Positions 1-10,314 of a stretch of DNA of 64,000 bases are shown piece by piece. The translations under genes and the position numbers were made by a program. Every line of letters begins with the position of its first letter. Position 1 is the stretch's first letter. Location: the NCBI RefSeq assembly GCF_022662305.1, contig NZ_JAKNQH010000001.1, positions 806,001 to 870,000 on the forward strand, given 5' to 3'. This DNA is from Sphingomonas sp. BAUL-RG-20F-R05-02. GTDB lineage: Bacteria; Pseudomonadota; Alphaproteobacteria; Sphingomonadales; Sphingomonadaceae. Below the pieces are notes generated by a model. The model did not search any database, was not told the DNA's origin, and saw only the letters and a list, made by a program, of their open reading frames with translations.

Positions 1-192
1 GCGAATGCGCTTCACCGGCTGTCCGGTCTCCGCCTGCTCTGCCACGCCGGCGTGATCCTCGCGTGCCATCACGTCCGCGGCAGTGATGGTGTCGCCCGAT
101 TGCGCGGCAGGCTTGGCGGTCGTAGCCGGTGCCTGCGCGGCGGCCATCATCGGCAAGGTCAGGGCAGCAACGAACATCAGGGCGCGAACCAT
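1..192 (-). CDS. Small secreted protein, 5' part only (cut by window edge)
   Basis: The minus strand is open from an ATG at 192 to the window edge, giving 64 residues without a stop. The start is supported by an AAGGAG ribosome site about 8 bases upstream. Residues 1-20 form a typical Sec signal peptide (basic start MVRALMF, hydrophobic core, AAAQA cleavage region). The mature part is Ala/Thr/Asp/Glu-rich and low in complexity. It is divergent from trpG, and no trpE lies in between. I do not recognise a family; the missing C-terminus may hold the diagnostic domain. It is probably exported to the periplasm. Confidence 0.6.
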   Translation of the reverse strand, partial: MVRALMFVAALTLPMMAAAQAPATTAKPAAQSGDTITAADVMAREDHAGVAEQAETGQPVKRIR

Positions 193-315
193 CGTGATAA
201 TCTCCTTGCGGGCCGAACGCTCAGACCCGGCGAAACGCTCCATCCGGAATAGAGCCGAACGCCGCCGAAAACGCGGCCAAATCGGGGCGGTGTTGCGCTG
301 TGTGTCACAAAGGCT

Positions 316-912
316 ATGGCAAGCGTCATGATCCTCGTCATCGACAATTACGACAGCTTCACCTGGAACCTCGTCCATTACCTGATGGAGCTCGGCGCCG
401 AGGTTAAGGTCGTGCGCAACGATGCGCTCACCGCCGCCGACGCGGTCGCGAGCAACGCGCAAGGTTTCCTGATCTCGCCCGGACCGAAATCCCCCAACGA
501 GGCCGGCATCAGCCTCGATCTCGTCGCCGCCTGCGCGGACGCCGGCAAACCGCTGATGGGCGTGTGCCTCGGGCATCAGGCGATCGGCCAGCATTTCGGT
601 GGCAGCGTGGTGCGCGGCGGGCTGATGCACGGTAAGACCTCCCCCGTCACCCATGACGGGACCGGCCTCTTCGAAGGCTTGCCTTCCCCGTTCATCGCCA
701 CCCGCTACCATTCGCTGATCGTCGAGGATTTACCGGCCGGCCTGATTGTCAACGCGCGCGCCGACGATGGATCGGTGATGGGTGTGCGGCACGAAACCCT
801 TCCGATCCACGGCGTACAGTTTCACCCCGAGAGCATCGCCACCGAACATGGCCACGCGCTGCTCGCCAACTTCGTGCGACTGTCAGGCATCGACGTGAAG
901 GCGCTCGCGTGA
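316..912 (+). CDS. trpG: Anthranilate synthase component II, glutamine amidotransferase
   Basis: Supplies ammonia from glutamine to TrpE for anthranilate formation, the first committed step of tryptophan synthesis; the same subunit often also serves PabB in folate synthesis. The class I amidotransferase fold is clear: N-terminal VIDNYDSF, oxyanion/nucleophile motif GVCLGHQ with Cys84, and VQFHPES with His170 and Glu172. Length is normal (198 aa). Two starts are possible, ATG 316 and ATG 328 ([10 protein letters not shown]); an AAAGG lies only 2 bases before the first, so 328 may be the true one. The stop overlaps the trpD GTG by 4 bases (GTGA), so the two are probably translationally coupled. 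Confidence 0.95.
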   Translation: MASVMILVIDNYDSFTWNLVHYLMELGAEVKVVRNDALTAADAVASNAQGFLISPGPKSPNEAGISLDLVAACADAGKPLMGVCLGHQAIGQHFGGSVVRGGLMHGKTSPVTHDGTGLFEGLPSPFIATRYHSLIVEDLPAGLIVNARADDGSVMGVRHETLPIHGVQFHPESIATEHGHALLANFVRLSGIDVKALA

Positions 913-1904
913 CCACGATCGCTCTGCTCCCCGACCCGGAGACGCCGCTGTCGCGCGAAAGCGCTGGCGAGGCGTTCGCCACGATCCTCGATGGCGCCGC
1001 GCCGGACGATCTCACCACGGACTTTCTGACCCGTCTGGCGATCCGCGGCGAGACCAGCATCGAAATCGCCGCCGCCGCCCGCGCGCTTCGCGAACGGATG
1101 ATCGCGATCGACGCCCCTAAAGACGCGATCGACGTGTGCGGCACCGGCGGCGACGGGCACCACACGCTCAACGTATCAACCGCGGTTTCGATCGTCGTAG
1201 CCGCGTGCGGCGTGCCCGTTGCCAAGCACGGCAATCGCGCAGCCTCCTCAAAAGCGGGCGCTGCCGACACGCTGGAGATGCTGGGCCTCGATCTCGACCG
1301 CGCGGCGCGGGATGCCGAGGGGAGCCTTGCCGACATCGGCATCGCGTTCCTGTTTGCCGCCAGTCATCACCCCGCGATGAAGCGCCTCGCGCCGATCCGG
1401 CGCGCGATCGGCCGACGAACGATCTTCAATCTGATGGGTCCGCTCGCCAATCCGGCGCGCGTGACGCGCCAGTTGATCGGCATCGCCCGCCCGGATTACG
1501 CCATCACCTATGCCGAAGCGCTGCGCGATCTCGGGACCGAACGCGCGCTCGTCGTCGCAGGTGAGGACTCGCTCGACGAGCTGTCCTGTGCCGGATCGAG
1601 CGTCGCGGTCTCGATCGGGCCGCTCGGCCTCGGCGACCGCATTACGCCCCAGGATGCCGGCCTGCCCTGCCATCCGCTTTCCGCCATTCGTGGTGGCGAT
1701 CCGGCCCACAACGCGCGCGCGCTGCGCGCGTTATTGCGAGGCGAGCGCGGGCCGTACCGCGACGCCGTTCTCCTCAACGCCGCAGCCGCGCTGATCGTCG
1801 CAGGCACCGCGGATACCCTGAGCGAAGGCGCGGAAACCGCCGCCGCTGCGCTCGACGATGGGCGCGCGAATGCGCTGCTCGACAGATGGATCGCTTACCG
1901 ATGA
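909..1904 (+). CDS. trpD: Anthranilate phosphoribosyltransferase
   Basis: Transfers phosphoribose from PRPP to anthranilate, the second step of tryptophan synthesis. The protein has 331 residues, as usual for the family. The PRPP-binding glycine loop GTGGDG lies at residues 78-83 and the anthranilate-site motif KHGNR at 106-110. The GTG start overlaps the trpG stop by 4 bases, and the gene ends in an ATGA overlap with trpC, so trpG-trpD-trpC form one polycistron. Nothing looks truncated. The trpE, trpF, trpB and trpA genes are not in the window. Confidence 0.95.
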   Translation: MTTIALLPDPETPLSRESAGEAFATILDGAAPDDLTTDFLTRLAIRGETSIEIAAAARALRERMIAIDAPKDAIDVCGTGGDGHHTLNVSTAVSIVVAACGVPVAKHGNRAASSKAGAADTLEMLGLDLDRAARDAEGSLADIGIAFLFAASHHPAMKRLAPIRRAIGRRTIFNLMGPLANPARVTRQLIGIARPDYAITYAEALRDLGTERALVVAGEDSLDELSCAGSSVAVSIGPLGLGDRITPQDAGLPCHPLSAIRGGDPAHNARALRALLRGERGPYRDAVLLNAAAALIVAGTADTLSEGAETAAAALDDGRANALLDRWIAYR

Positions 1905-2682
1905 CCGACGTGCTCGACCGTATCCTCGAAACCAAGCGCGCCGACGTCGCCGCGCGTAAGGCGACCACGTCGCTCGCCGAACTGGATAAGCGCATTGCCG
2001 CGCGCACGAAACCGCGCGGGTTCCGCGCCGCGCTCGATGCGAAGGCGCAAACCGGTTATGCGTTGGTTGCCGAAATCAAGAAGGCCAGCCCGTCCAAGGG
2101 TCTGATCCGCGAGAATTTCGATCCCCCAGCCCATGCGGCCGCGTACCAAGCCGGCGGCGCGGCATGCCTGTCGGTGCTGACGGATGAGCCGTGGTTCCAG
2201 GGTTGCGATGACTATCTCACCACCGCGCGTGAAGCGTGCACGCTGCCGGTGCTGCGCAAGGACTTCATGGTCGATCCATGGCAAGCGCCGGAGTCGCGCG
2301 GGTTGGGAGCGGACTGCATCCTGCTGATCGTCGCCGCGCTCGACGATGGTCTGCTCGCCGACATCGAGGCAAGCGCGATGGAGTGCGACATGGACGTACT
2401 GGTCGAGGTCCACGACGCGAAGGAGATGGAGCGCGCCTTGAAGCTCAAGTCGCGGCTGATCGGCGTGAACAACCGCAACCTGCGCGACTTCACCGTCGAT
2501 TTCGCCCGCACCTATGAACTGGTGTCGAAAGCACCGAAGGATTGCACCTTCGTCGCCGAAAGCGGTCTGACCACGCGCGCCGATCTCGACGCGATGGCCG
2601 AACATGGCATCAAATGCTTCCTGATCGGCGAGGCGCTGATGCGGCAGGACGATCTCGAAGCGGCGACACGGGCGCTGGTCGG

Positions 2683-2686
<4 letters not shown>
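1901..2686 (+). CDS. trpC: Indole-3-glycerol phosphate synthase
   Basis: Closes the indole ring from CdRP in the fourth step of tryptophan synthesis. The TIM-barrel signatures are all present: [10 protein letters not shown] near the N-terminus, catalytic RKDFM, GVNNRNL and the phosphate-binding AESG. I chose ATG 1901 because it overlaps the trpD stop as ATGA; an in-frame ATG at 1886 would lie inside trpD without such a junction. Length is 261 aa, the normal single-function form (no TrpF fusion as in E. coli). It overlaps moaC by 4 bases, tying the pathway to molybdopterin synthesis. Confidence 0.95.
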
Positions 2687-3168
<482 letters not shown>

Positions 3169-4353
3169 ATGGCAGCGCTACTGCCGGTCGATGAGGCTGT
3201 TGCGCGATTGCTGGCGTTGGCGGACCCGGTCGCACACGAGGATGCCCCGATCCGGCTCGCTGCCGGCCGCTGGGCTGCCGCCGACGTACCAGCGCTCCGC
3301 ACGCAACCGGCGAGCGACTTGTCCGCGATGGACGGTTATGCGCTGCGTTTTGCCGACCTGCACGGCCCGCTATACGTGATCGGCGAAAGCGCCGCCGGCA
3401 GACCATTCGACAAGGTTCTTCGCCCGGGCGAAGCCGTCCGTATTTTCACCGGGGCGGCGATGCCCGACGGCTCCGACACCGTATTGGTACAGGAAGAAGC
3501 ACGCCGAGACGGCGAACGGCTGATCGTAACAGGCGACGGCCCGGCGCGGCTCGGCCGTAACGTTCGGCGCAAGGGGCTAGATTTCACCGCGGGCGACATA
3601 CTGGTCACGCGGGGTGAGCGACTCACACCAGCGCGGATCGCCGTCGCGGCGACCGGCGGACACGGCACGTTGCCTGTGCACCGGCCGTTGCGCGTGGCTA
3701 CGGTCGCGACAGGAGACGAGCTGGCGGCACCGGGCGCGCCGCTGTCACCGGGCGCGCTACCGGAATCAAACGGTGCGATGCTCGCGGCGATGCTTGCCGA
3801 TCTGCCTGTCGAGATCGTCGACCTCGGCATTCTACCCGATCGTCTCGACACCATCACCCAGGTATTTGCGGCGGTTCGGGCGGACATTCTCGTCACCACG
3901 GGTGGCGCGTCGGTTGGCGACCACGATCTGGTCCGACCGGCGCTCGAAGCTGCCGGTGGGAAGCTCGACTTCTGGAAAATCGCGCTGCGGCCGGGTAAGC
4001 CGATGCTCGCGGGGCGATTGAACGACGTGGTCGTGCTCGGCCTCCCGGGCAATCCCGTGTCCGCATTCGTCACCGCGACATTGTTCCTGCGTCCGCTCAT
4101 CGCTCATATGGCTGGCGCCGCCCAACCCCTGCCGCGCCGCGCCTCCGCGATATTGGGCGAAGATCTGCCTGCCAACGATCACCGCGCCGACTATCTACGC
4201 GCCGAAACGCGCGGCGGTCACGTGTACGTCGCCGCGATCCAGGACAGCTCGATGTTACGCACGCTCGCGCGCGCTGACTGCCTCGTTATCCGCCCGCCCA
4301 ATGCTCCGGCGGCAAAAGCCGCCGACTCGGTGGAAATCCTGCCGCTTTCGTGA
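3169..4353 (+). CDS. moeA: Molybdopterin molybdenumtransferase MoeA
   Basis: Inserts molybdate into adenylylated molybdopterin, the last step of Mo-cofactor synthesis. Length is 394 aa, as expected. Landmarks are the N-terminal SAMDGYAL, the MoCF-type domain TGGASVGDHD, then RPGKPM and GLPGNPVSAFV. The start ATG abuts the moaC stop (TGAATG), so expression should be coupled. A 69-base gap with a LexA box follows before lexA, suggesting that the trp-moa run can end here or read into lexA. I see no terminator in the gap. Confidence 0.93.
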   Translation: MAALLPVDEAVARLLALADPVAHEDAPIRLAAGRWAAADVPALRTQPASDLSAMDGYALRFADLHGPLYVIGESAAGRPFDKVLRPGEAVRIFTGAAMPDGSDTVLVQEEARRDGERLIVTGDGPARLGRNVRRKGLDFTAGDILVTRGERLTPARIAVAATGGHGTLPVHRPLRVATVATGDELAAPGAPLSPGALPESNGAMLAAMLADLPVEIVDLGILPDRLDTITQVFAAVRADILVTTGGASVGDHDLVRPALEAAGGKLDFWKIALRPGKPMLAGRLNDVVVLGLPGNPVSAFVTATLFLRPLIAHMAGAAQPLPRRASAILGEDLPANDHRADYLRAETRGGHVYVAAIQDSSMLRTLARADCLVIRPPNAPAAKAADSVEILPLS

Positions 4354-4380
4354 TGGATCGGCCTTGACGAGGGTAATGTC

Positions 4381-4395
4381 GTTCCATATTGGTTC
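4381..4395 (+). promoter_or_regulatory. LexA box (SOS operator) upstream of lexA
   Basis: A perfect direct repeat GTTC-N7-GTTC lies 28 bases upstream of the lexA start. This is the alphaproteobacterial LexA operator, quite unlike the CTG-N10-CAG palindrome of enterics. Its position fits autorepression of lexA. It is the only copy I noticed, although I could not scan every intergenic region exhaustively. Confidence 0.88.
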
Positions 4396-4422
4396 CTCAT
4401 CTGTTCGGATGGAGGAACGTCG

Positions 4423-5103
4423 ATGCTCACTCGCAAGCAGCACGAGCTGATTTGCTTCATCAATGATCGCCTCGAGGAGACCGGCGTATCCCCTTCGTTT
4501 GAGGAAATGAAGGAGGCGCTCGACCTCAAGTCGAAGTCGGGTGTCCATCGCCTGATCAGCGCGCTGGAGGAGCGGCAATTCATCCGCAGACTGCCCAACA
4601 GAGCACGAGCCCTCGAAGTGCTGCGTATGCCGGAGCGGATCGCACCGGCAAAGAAAGTGGCTTCGCTGCCCGAACCGGCTGCCGCTTCCAACGTCCGTAC
4701 CATGCCGCAGCCTGCGAACGACGTGATCGAAATTCCGTTGCATGGCCGTATCGCCGCCGGCGTGCCGATCGAGGCTTTCGAGGGGCAGTCTATGCTTGCA
4801 GTCCCGGCTGCCTTGCTGGGCGGTGGTGAACATTACGCGCTCGAAGTTGCCGGCGATTCGATGGTCGACGCCGGCATCCTGGATGGCGATTACGCGCTGA
4901 TCCGGCGCACCGAGACTGCGCGGGACGGTGAGATCGTGGTGGCGCTGATCGAAGAGGCTGAAGCCACGCTCAAGTATTTCCGCCGCGAGGGCGCGATGGT
5001 TCGGCTTGATCCTGCCAATCGCTCCTACGACCCGCAGCGCTACGCACCCGCGCAGGTGCGGATCCAGGGTAAGCTCGCCGGGTTGCTGCGCCGCTACGAT
5101 TGA
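4423..5103 (+). CDS. lexA: LexA repressor, self-cleaving SOS regulator
   Basis: Represses SOS genes until RecA filaments stimulate its autocleavage. The N-terminal winged helix (about residues 1-65) opens with [10 protein letters not shown]. The S24 peptidase half carries the Ala112-Gly113 scissile bond, Ser146 in GDSMVD and Lys184 in ATLKYF. The 226 aa length, with a linker rich in Ala and Pro, fits alphaproteobacteria. A GGAGG ribosome site sits 7 bases before the ATG, and a LexA box lies upstream. Its last 134 bases are overlapped antisense by the C-terminal codons of comEC. Confidence 0.96.
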   Translation: MLTRKQHELICFINDRLEETGVSPSFEEMKEALDLKSKSGVHRLISALEERQFIRRLPNRARALEVLRMPERIAPAKKVASLPEPAAASNVRTMPQPANDVIEIPLHGRIAAGVPIEAFEGQSMLAVPAALLGGGEHYALEVAGDSMVDAGILDGDYALIRRTETARDGEIVVALIEEAEATLKYFRREGAMVRLDPANRSYDPQRYAPAQVRIQGKLAGLLRRYD

Positions 5104-7249
5104 TCCGCCATGGGTGGCGGTCGCCCGGCTGGTTAACGGTGGTCACGGTAGCGGTCGAGAACGTCACCGCCACGCCACCGGTTTTCGCCAGCATCGCCTT
5201 GTTGAGCTTGAGCCAGCGTGGGCGGCAGGCACGTGGCAGGTTGCGATCACTAATGACGATATCGACAGTCGTGCATAACGGCACGAGTTGTTCGGTTGGA
5301 ACGAAGTAGCCGCTTCGTGTGGCCAGAATGCGCCAGCGCCGACCGCCGCTGCTGCGCTGAACGAGGCACACGTCCCGGCTGCACCGCGCATCGGGCTGCT
5401 CGGACAGCAGCAACGGCACGCCGACGATACCACCATTCTCGGCAAAGGTGTTTGCGGTGTAGTCGCCAGTTCGGTCGCGCAGCACGGCGACATTGCCGGC
5501 GGCTGTGCGAATAGCAGCATGTCGACCATCGCTGGTTACCAGCAAGTCCGGAACGGGTGTGAGCAGCGCCCAAGTCGCACCGATCACCAGCGGCACGGCA
5601 CCGACACGTCGCCACCGCGTCCGCCACAAGGCGATCCACAAGCCACCCACGACCATCAGCGCGTAGGCGCCGGTCGGCATCGCCGGGATGGAGGCAACGG
5701 CTCCCGGCAGCGCGGCGACCGAGTGCGCGATCCACAACAGCAGGTCGAGAGAACGAGCCGTCACCCACCAGAACGGGCAGCCTGCGCCAATTACGTCGAA
5801 CACCAGCGCGAGCGCTTCGAACGGCATGGTGACGAACGTGGTGAGCGGGATCGCGATGATGTTGGCGACCGATCCATACACGCCGGCACGGTGAAAATGG
5901 AACGCCGAAATCGGGATCAGCGCCAGTTCAACAACCACGCCGGTGAACAACAACGACAGCAGCCCACGCGCGATCGCTCGCCACCGCTTCTCCTCATGTG
6001 GGCCGAACCAGCGCTTCACTGCCGGATGTTCATGCAGCGACACGATCGCCGCAACCGCCGCAAACGACAGTTGGAAGCTTGGGCCAGCCAGTGCCTCCGG
6101 ATACAGCACCAGCACCACGAACGCACCCGCCGCAACCAGTCGCAACGTAATCGCCTCACGCCCCATCATCAGCGCCGCCAGCACCAGCAGCGCCGCCACG
6201 CACGATCGCACCGTCGGCACCTCCGCCCCGGTCAGCAGCGTGTAGCCGATCGCCGCGACGGCTCCCGCGCCGGCCGAGATCATCGGCACGCGCCAGCGCA
6301 AGGCGACCCACGGGCTGAGCGCCAGTAGCCGCCCGACGATCAGCATCACGGCACCGACTGCGGCGGTTATGTGCAGCCCGCTGACCGACAGCAGATGCGC
6401 CAGCCCCGATCTGCGCATCGCATCGGCGTCACCCTCTGAGATCGCATTTTGGTCGCCTGTCGCCAGCGCTGCCGCGATCGCGCCCGCTCCCCCGGGGGCG
6501 CTATGCTGGATATGAAGCGATAGCGCCGCGCGAAGGCGGCCTAGCCCCAATTCACTGCCGCGCGTTCCGGGGGTCAGCACCGTCACCGGCGCGAGCCCGC
6601 GACCGGTCGCGCCGATCCCGTCGAACCAGGCGACACGCGCAAAATCGTACGCGCCGGGCACCGCCGGACCAGGCGGCGGCATCAGCCGCGCGCCGAGCCG
6701 GATCGTCGCCCCCTCGTTCATCCCCGCTGGCACATCGCCGCTGGCGAGATTGATCCGGAGGTGCGCGGGCAAACTTGGCTCGGGGCGTCTGCCATCACCG
6801 ATAACGCGTAGTGGCGTGAGCCGCAGCCGTACAAGGTCGCGCGCGGCAAGCGGCTCGACCCGCTCCACCCGCGCCTCAAACCGCGCGATGACCGGTGCGG
6901 CGATCGGCACCACAGCGATGGACTCAGCGCGCGCCCATATCAGTAGAACCCCAAAAGCGGTCAACATGGCCCCCGCGGCAAGCGCCCGCCCGGCCCGCCC
7001 GCCACGCCCCACCGCGAGCGCGGCAAGCGACACCCCGCCTGCCACCAGCGCAACGACGCTCCACGCAAGTGGATCGGGCAGCACGAGCCATAGCGCGATG
7101 CCGAGACCCAGCATCACCGGCAGCCACAGCACCAACTGATCGCGCTCGGCCTCTAGCCAGCGCTCGATCGAGACCCCAAATGCGACGTGCCAGCCGATTT
7201 GAAGCGGCCGGGGTCGCGTGCTAGGGGCGGCGTCGGCTGAACTGGCCAT
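4970..7249 (-). CDS. comEC: ComEC/Rec2-family DNA-uptake channel protein
   Basis: A polytopic inner-membrane protein of the family that passes single-stranded DNA during transformation. I chose the ATG at 7249 (MASSADAAP); an upstream in-frame stretch lies opposite gltX. The order is N-terminal membrane helices, a DUF4131-like region, then the Competence core with [21 protein letters not shown] and [10 protein letters not shown]. The C-terminal metallo-beta-lactamase-like part lacks a HxHxDH motif, so it is unlikely to bind metals as typical ComEC does. After DRHPWR the frame stays open for about 44 more codons, all antisense to lexA, giving 759 aa. The gene is divergent from gltX by 27 bases. 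Whether the organism is transformable cannot be told here. Confidence 0.85.
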   Translation of the reverse strand: MASSADAAPSTRPRPLQIGWHVAFGVSIERWLEAERDQLVLWLPVMLGLGIALWLVLPDPLAWSVVALVAGGVSLAALAVGRGGRAGRALAAGAMLTAFGVLLIWARAESIAVVPIAAPVIARFEARVERVEPLAARDLVRLRLTPLRVIGDGRRPEPSLPAHLRINLASGDVPAGMNEGATIRLGARLMPPPGPAVPGAYDFARVAWFDGIGATGRGLAPVTVLTPGTRGSELGLGRLRAALSLHIQHSAPGGAGAIAAALATGDQNAISEGDADAMRRSGLAHLLSVSGLHITAAVGAVMLIVGRLLALSPWVALRWRVPMISAGAGAVAAIGYTLLTGAEVPTVRSCVAALLVLAALMMGREAITLRLVAAGAFVVLVLYPEALAGPSFQLSFAAVAAIVSLHEHPAVKRWFGPHEEKRWRAIARGLLSLLFTGVVVELALIPISAFHFHRAGVYGSVANIIAIPLTTFVTMPFEALALVFDVIGAGCPFWWVTARSLDLLLWIAHSVAALPGAVASIPAMPTGAYALMVVGGLWIALWRTRWRRVGAVPLVIGATWALLTPVPDLLVTSDGRHAAIRTAAGNVAVLRDRTGDYTANTFAENGGIVGVPLLLSEQPDARCSRDVCLVQRSSGGRRWRILATRSGYFVPTEQLVPLCTTVDIVISDRNLPRACRPRWLKLNKAMLAKTGGVAVTFSTATVTTVNQPGDRHPWRINRSGAATRRAYPGSAPARVRSAAGRRSDWQDQAEPSRPRGGNT

Positions 7250-7276
7250 CGTTTTCACGTCTGGGAGACAGCGCGG

Positions 7277-8719
7277 TTGAGCGCAACATCTGATAGCGCG
7301 TCGGCCGAAATCGCCACGCCCCGTACCGCAAAGGTCGTGACCCGGTTCGCGCCGTCGCCGACCGGTTATCTGCACATTGGCGGCGCCCGTACGGCGTTGT
7401 TCAACTGGCTCTACGCCAAGAGCATGGGCGGCACGTTCCTGCTGCGGATCGAGGATACCGACCGCGCCCGCTCGACCCAGCCGGCAATCGACGCGATCCT
7501 TACCTCGATGCGCTGGCTCGGCCTTGATTGGGACGGCGACGCGGTGTTCCAGTTCCAGCGCGCCGCGCGGCATGCCGAAGTCGCACACCAAATGGTCGCG
7601 AACGGCCACGCCTATCGCTGTTACATGACGCAGGACGAACTCGCCGAAATGCGCGCGGAGGCGGAAGCGGCCAAGCGGCCGTTACGCGTGCGCAGCCCCT
7701 GGCGCGACCGCGACCCTGCCGAGGGTGGCGACAAGCCGTACGTCGTGCGTCTCAAGGCGCCGACTGACGGTGCCACCACGATTGTCGATCAGGTACAGGG
7801 CAGCATTACCGTCCAGAATGCCGAATTGGACGATCTCATCCTGCTGCGCTCGGACGGCACGCCGACCTATATGCTCGCGGTGGTGGTGGACGATCACGAC
7901 ATGGGCGTGACGCATGTCATCCGTGGCGACGATCACCTCAACAACGCGTTTCGCCAGCTTCCCATCATCACGGCGATGGGGTGGCCCGAACCGGTCTATG
8001 CGCATGTGCCGATGATCCACGGACCTGACGGCGGCAAGCTTTCCAAGCGGCACGGCGCTGTCGGTGTCGAATATTACCGCGACGAACTCGGCATGTTGCC
8101 CGAGGCGGTCGATAACTACCTGCTGCGGCTCGGCTGGGGGCACGGCGATGACGAGATCATCAGCCGTGCGCAGGCTATCGAATGGTTCGACCTGTCCGGC
8201 ATCGGGAAATCGCCGTCGCGATTCGACATCAAGAAACTGGAAAATCTCAACGGCCATTACATCCGCGAGGCGGATGATGCGCGATTGGCCGAACTCGTCG
8301 CCGAGCGATGCGATCCCCCGCTCGCGGACACGCAACGCACGTTGCTGGAGCAGGCGATGCCCTCGCTGAAGCCCCGCGCGGCGAGCCTGATCGAGCTGGC
8401 GGACGGCGCGCAATTCCTGTTTCGCAGCCGCCCGCTTGAGATCGCGCCGGAGGCTGCGCCGCTGGTCGCCGGAAACGCGCCACAGCTCCTTGCTGCGCTG
8501 CACACGGCGCTTGACGCGCTCGACCGCTGGGATACGGAGAGTACCGAGTCTGCGGTTCGGCAGGTTGCCGAGGATGCGGGGGTCAAGCTTGGCCAGGTCG
8601 CGCAGCCGCTGCGCGTCGCCTTGACCGGCCGCAAGACCTCGCCCGGCATCTTCGACGTGCTTGTGCTGCTTGGGCGCGATGAAAGCCTGGGCCGGATCGC
8701 CGATCAGATAAAGAACTGA
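7277..8719 (+). CDS. gltX: Glutamate--tRNA ligase
   Basis: Charges tRNA-Glu; in many alphaproteobacteria a GltX also mischarges tRNA-Gln for GatCAB. Class I signatures are clear: [13 protein letters not shown] (HIGH motif at 33-36) and the KMSKS variant KLSKR at 254-258. The longest frame starts at TTG 7277, with GGGAGA about 8 bases before it; I see no ATG before FAPSPTG, only GTG codons near 7334, so TTG or one of these GTGs must be used. Length from TTG is 480 aa. It is followed 18 bases later by gltA, probably in the same operon. Confidence 0.93.
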   Translation: MSATSDSASAEIATPRTAKVVTRFAPSPTGYLHIGGARTALFNWLYAKSMGGTFLLRIEDTDRARSTQPAIDAILTSMRWLGLDWDGDAVFQFQRAARHAEVAHQMVANGHAYRCYMTQDELAEMRAEAEAAKRPLRVRSPWRDRDPAEGGDKPYVVRLKAPTDGATTIVDQVQGSITVQNAELDDLILLRSDGTPTYMLAVVVDDHDMGVTHVIRGDDHLNNAFRQLPIITAMGWPEPVYAHVPMIHGPDGGKLSKRHGAVGVEYYRDELGMLPEAVDNYLLRLGWGHGDDEIISRAQAIEWFDLSGIGKSPSRFDIKKLENLNGHYIREADDARLAELVAERCDPPLADTQRTLLEQAMPSLKPRAASLIELADGAQFLFRSRPLEIAPEAAPLVAGNAPQLLAALHTALDALDRWDTESTESAVRQVAEDAGVKLGQVAQPLRVALTGRKTSPGIFDVLVLLGRDESLGRIADQIKN

Positions 8720-8737
8720 ATAGAGGAACTGAAACCG

Positions 8738-10021
8738 ATGACCGACACCGCGAAACTGAGTGTAGCCGGCAAGGACGTTGAGAACGCGGTGCTTTCGGGC
8801 ACGGTTGGCCCCGACGTGATCGATATCCGCAAGCTGTATGCGCAGACCGGCATGTTCACGTACGATCCCGGCTTCACCTCGACGGCGAGCTGCGATTCCG
8901 CGATCACCTATATCGACGGCGACGAGGGCGTGCTGCTCCACCGCGGCTATCCGATCGGCCAGCTGGCGGAACAGTCGACGTTCATGGAGACGTGCTACCT
9001 GCTCCTCAACGGAGAACTGCCGTCGAAAGACGAACTTGCCAAGTTCGACCACACTATCACGCGCCACACGATGCTGCACGAACAGCTCGCCACCTTCTAC
9101 AAGGGCTTCCGCCGCGATGCGCACCCGATGGCGGTGATGTGCGGCGTGGTCGGCGCGCTGTCGGCGTTCTACCAGGATTCGGCGGACGTCACCGATCCGA
9201 TGCAGCGCATGATCGCCAGCCACCGCCTGATCGCCAAGATGCCGACGATCGCGGCGATGGCGTACAAATATTCGGTCGGTCAGCCGTTCATGCATCCGCG
9301 CAACGACCTCAGCTACACCGGCAATTTCCTCCAGATGACGTTCGGCGTTCCCGCCGAGCCGTATGAGGTCAACCCGATCGTCGAAAAGGCGATGGACCGC
9401 ATCTTCATTCTCCACGCCGATCACGAACAGAACGCATCGACCTCGACGGTACGGCTCGCCGGTTCGTCGGGTGCGAACCCGTTCGCGTGCATCGCGGCGG
9501 GCATCGCCTGCCTGTGGGGCCCGGCGCATGGCGGCGCCAACGAAGCGGCGCTCAACATGCTGCGCGAGATCGGCACGCCCGACAAGATCCCGGAGTATAT
9601 CGCGCGCGCCAAGGACAAGAACGATCCGTTCCGCCTGATGGGCTTCGGCCACCGCGTGTACAAGAACTACGATCCGCGCGCGACGGTGATGCAGAAGACC
9701 GTGCGCGAGGTGTTCGAGTCGCTCAACGTCACCGATCCGGTGTTCGAGACGGCGCTGCGGCTTGAGGAAATCGCGCTGAGCGATCCGTACTTCATCGAGA
9801 AGAAGCTGTTCCCGAACGTCGATTTCTATTCGGGCATCATCCTCTCGGCGATCGGCTTCCCGACCACGATGTTCACCGCGCTGTTCGCACTCGCTCGCAC
9901 CGTCGGCTGGGTCGCGCAGTGGAACGAGATGATCTCGGATCCGGCGCAGAAGATCGGCCGCCCGCGCCAGCTCTACACCGGCGCGACCCAGCGCGATTAC
10001 GTGCCCGTCAGTGGCCGCTAA
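8738..10021 (+). CDS. gltA: Citrate synthase (type II, hexameric form)
   Basis: Condenses acetyl-CoA and oxaloacetate to citrate at the entry of the TCA cycle. The 427 aa length and N-terminal beta-rich domain ([31 protein letters not shown]) mark the NADH-regulated proteobacterial type. Active-site regions [11 protein letters not shown] and [14 protein letters not shown] are intact. An AGAGGAA ribosome site lies upstream. The stop codon is inside the next gene, whose GTG start lies 11 bases before the gltA end, suggesting coupling. Confidence 0.97.
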   Translation: MTDTAKLSVAGKDVENAVLSGTVGPDVIDIRKLYAQTGMFTYDPGFTSTASCDSAITYIDGDEGVLLHRGYPIGQLAEQSTFMETCYLLLNGELPSKDELAKFDHTITRHTMLHEQLATFYKGFRRDAHPMAVMCGVVGALSAFYQDSADVTDPMQRMIASHRLIAKMPTIAAMAYKYSVGQPFMHPRNDLSYTGNFLQMTFGVPAEPYEVNPIVEKAMDRIFILHADHEQNASTSTVRLAGSSGANPFACIAAGIACLWGPAHGGANEAALNMLREIGTPDKIPEYIARAKDKNDPFRLMGFGHRVYKNYDPRATVMQKTVREVFESLNVTDPVFETALRLEEIALSDPYFIEKKLFPNVDFYSGIILSAIGFPTTMFTALFALARTVGWVAQWNEMISDPAQKIGRPRQLYTGATQRDYVPVSGR

Positions 10022-10220
10022 GAACGCGATCCGCGTCGTGCTCCTCATCGCCGGCGCGCTTGCGCTGGCGATGGGGCTGCTGTGGATCGGGCAAGGGCTT
10101 GGCCTGATCCGCTGGCCGGCGTCGAGCTTCATGATCGATGAGCGCCGCTGGACGCTGTACGGCGCGGTGCTGGTCGTTGCGGGCGTGCTGCTGATCGCCA
10201 GGAACCGGCGCATCCGCTGA
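10011..10220 (+). CDS. Small two-helix membrane protein overlapping gltA
   Basis: A 69 aa product begins at GTG 10011 and overlaps the end of gltA by 11 bases. It has two hydrophobic segments, about residues 8-32 and 48-62, joined by a short polar stretch ([14 protein letters not shown]), and ends in RNRRIR. This is the pattern of a small inner-membrane hairpin protein with the basic tail in the cytoplasm. I do not recognise a named family. The tight overlap and clean membrane pattern argue that it is real. It is convergent with corA, and an inverted repeat spans the junction. Confidence 0.65.
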   Translation: MAAKNAIRVVLLIAGALALAMGLLWIGQGLGLIRWPASSFMIDERRWTLYGAVLVVAGVLLIARNRRIR

Positions 10221-10232
10221 ATCTAGGGAGCT

Positions 10233-10314
10233 GGTTCCAAGCGGCTGACTCGCTCGGGCTGACCGACATCCTGCCTGGCGCAGCGATCCTACAGCCAGTT
10301 CAGCCGCTTGAACC
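10233..10314. repeat. Inverted repeat across a convergent gene junction
   Basis: CAAGCGGCTGA at 10238-10248 is the exact reverse complement of 10300-10310. The outer GGTT (10233-10236) pairs with AACC (10311-10314) after a one-base bulge, giving about 15 pairs around a 51-base loop. The right arm lies in the last codons of corA. It could act as a bidirectional transcription barrier, but it has no U-tract. Confidence 0.5.

Noticed and set aside
7682-10213. 843-codon open frame on the minus strand opposite gltX and gltA
   Set aside because: Both plus-strand genes are certain, and the antisense product is His/Arg-rich without any domain, as expected from GC-rich third positions.
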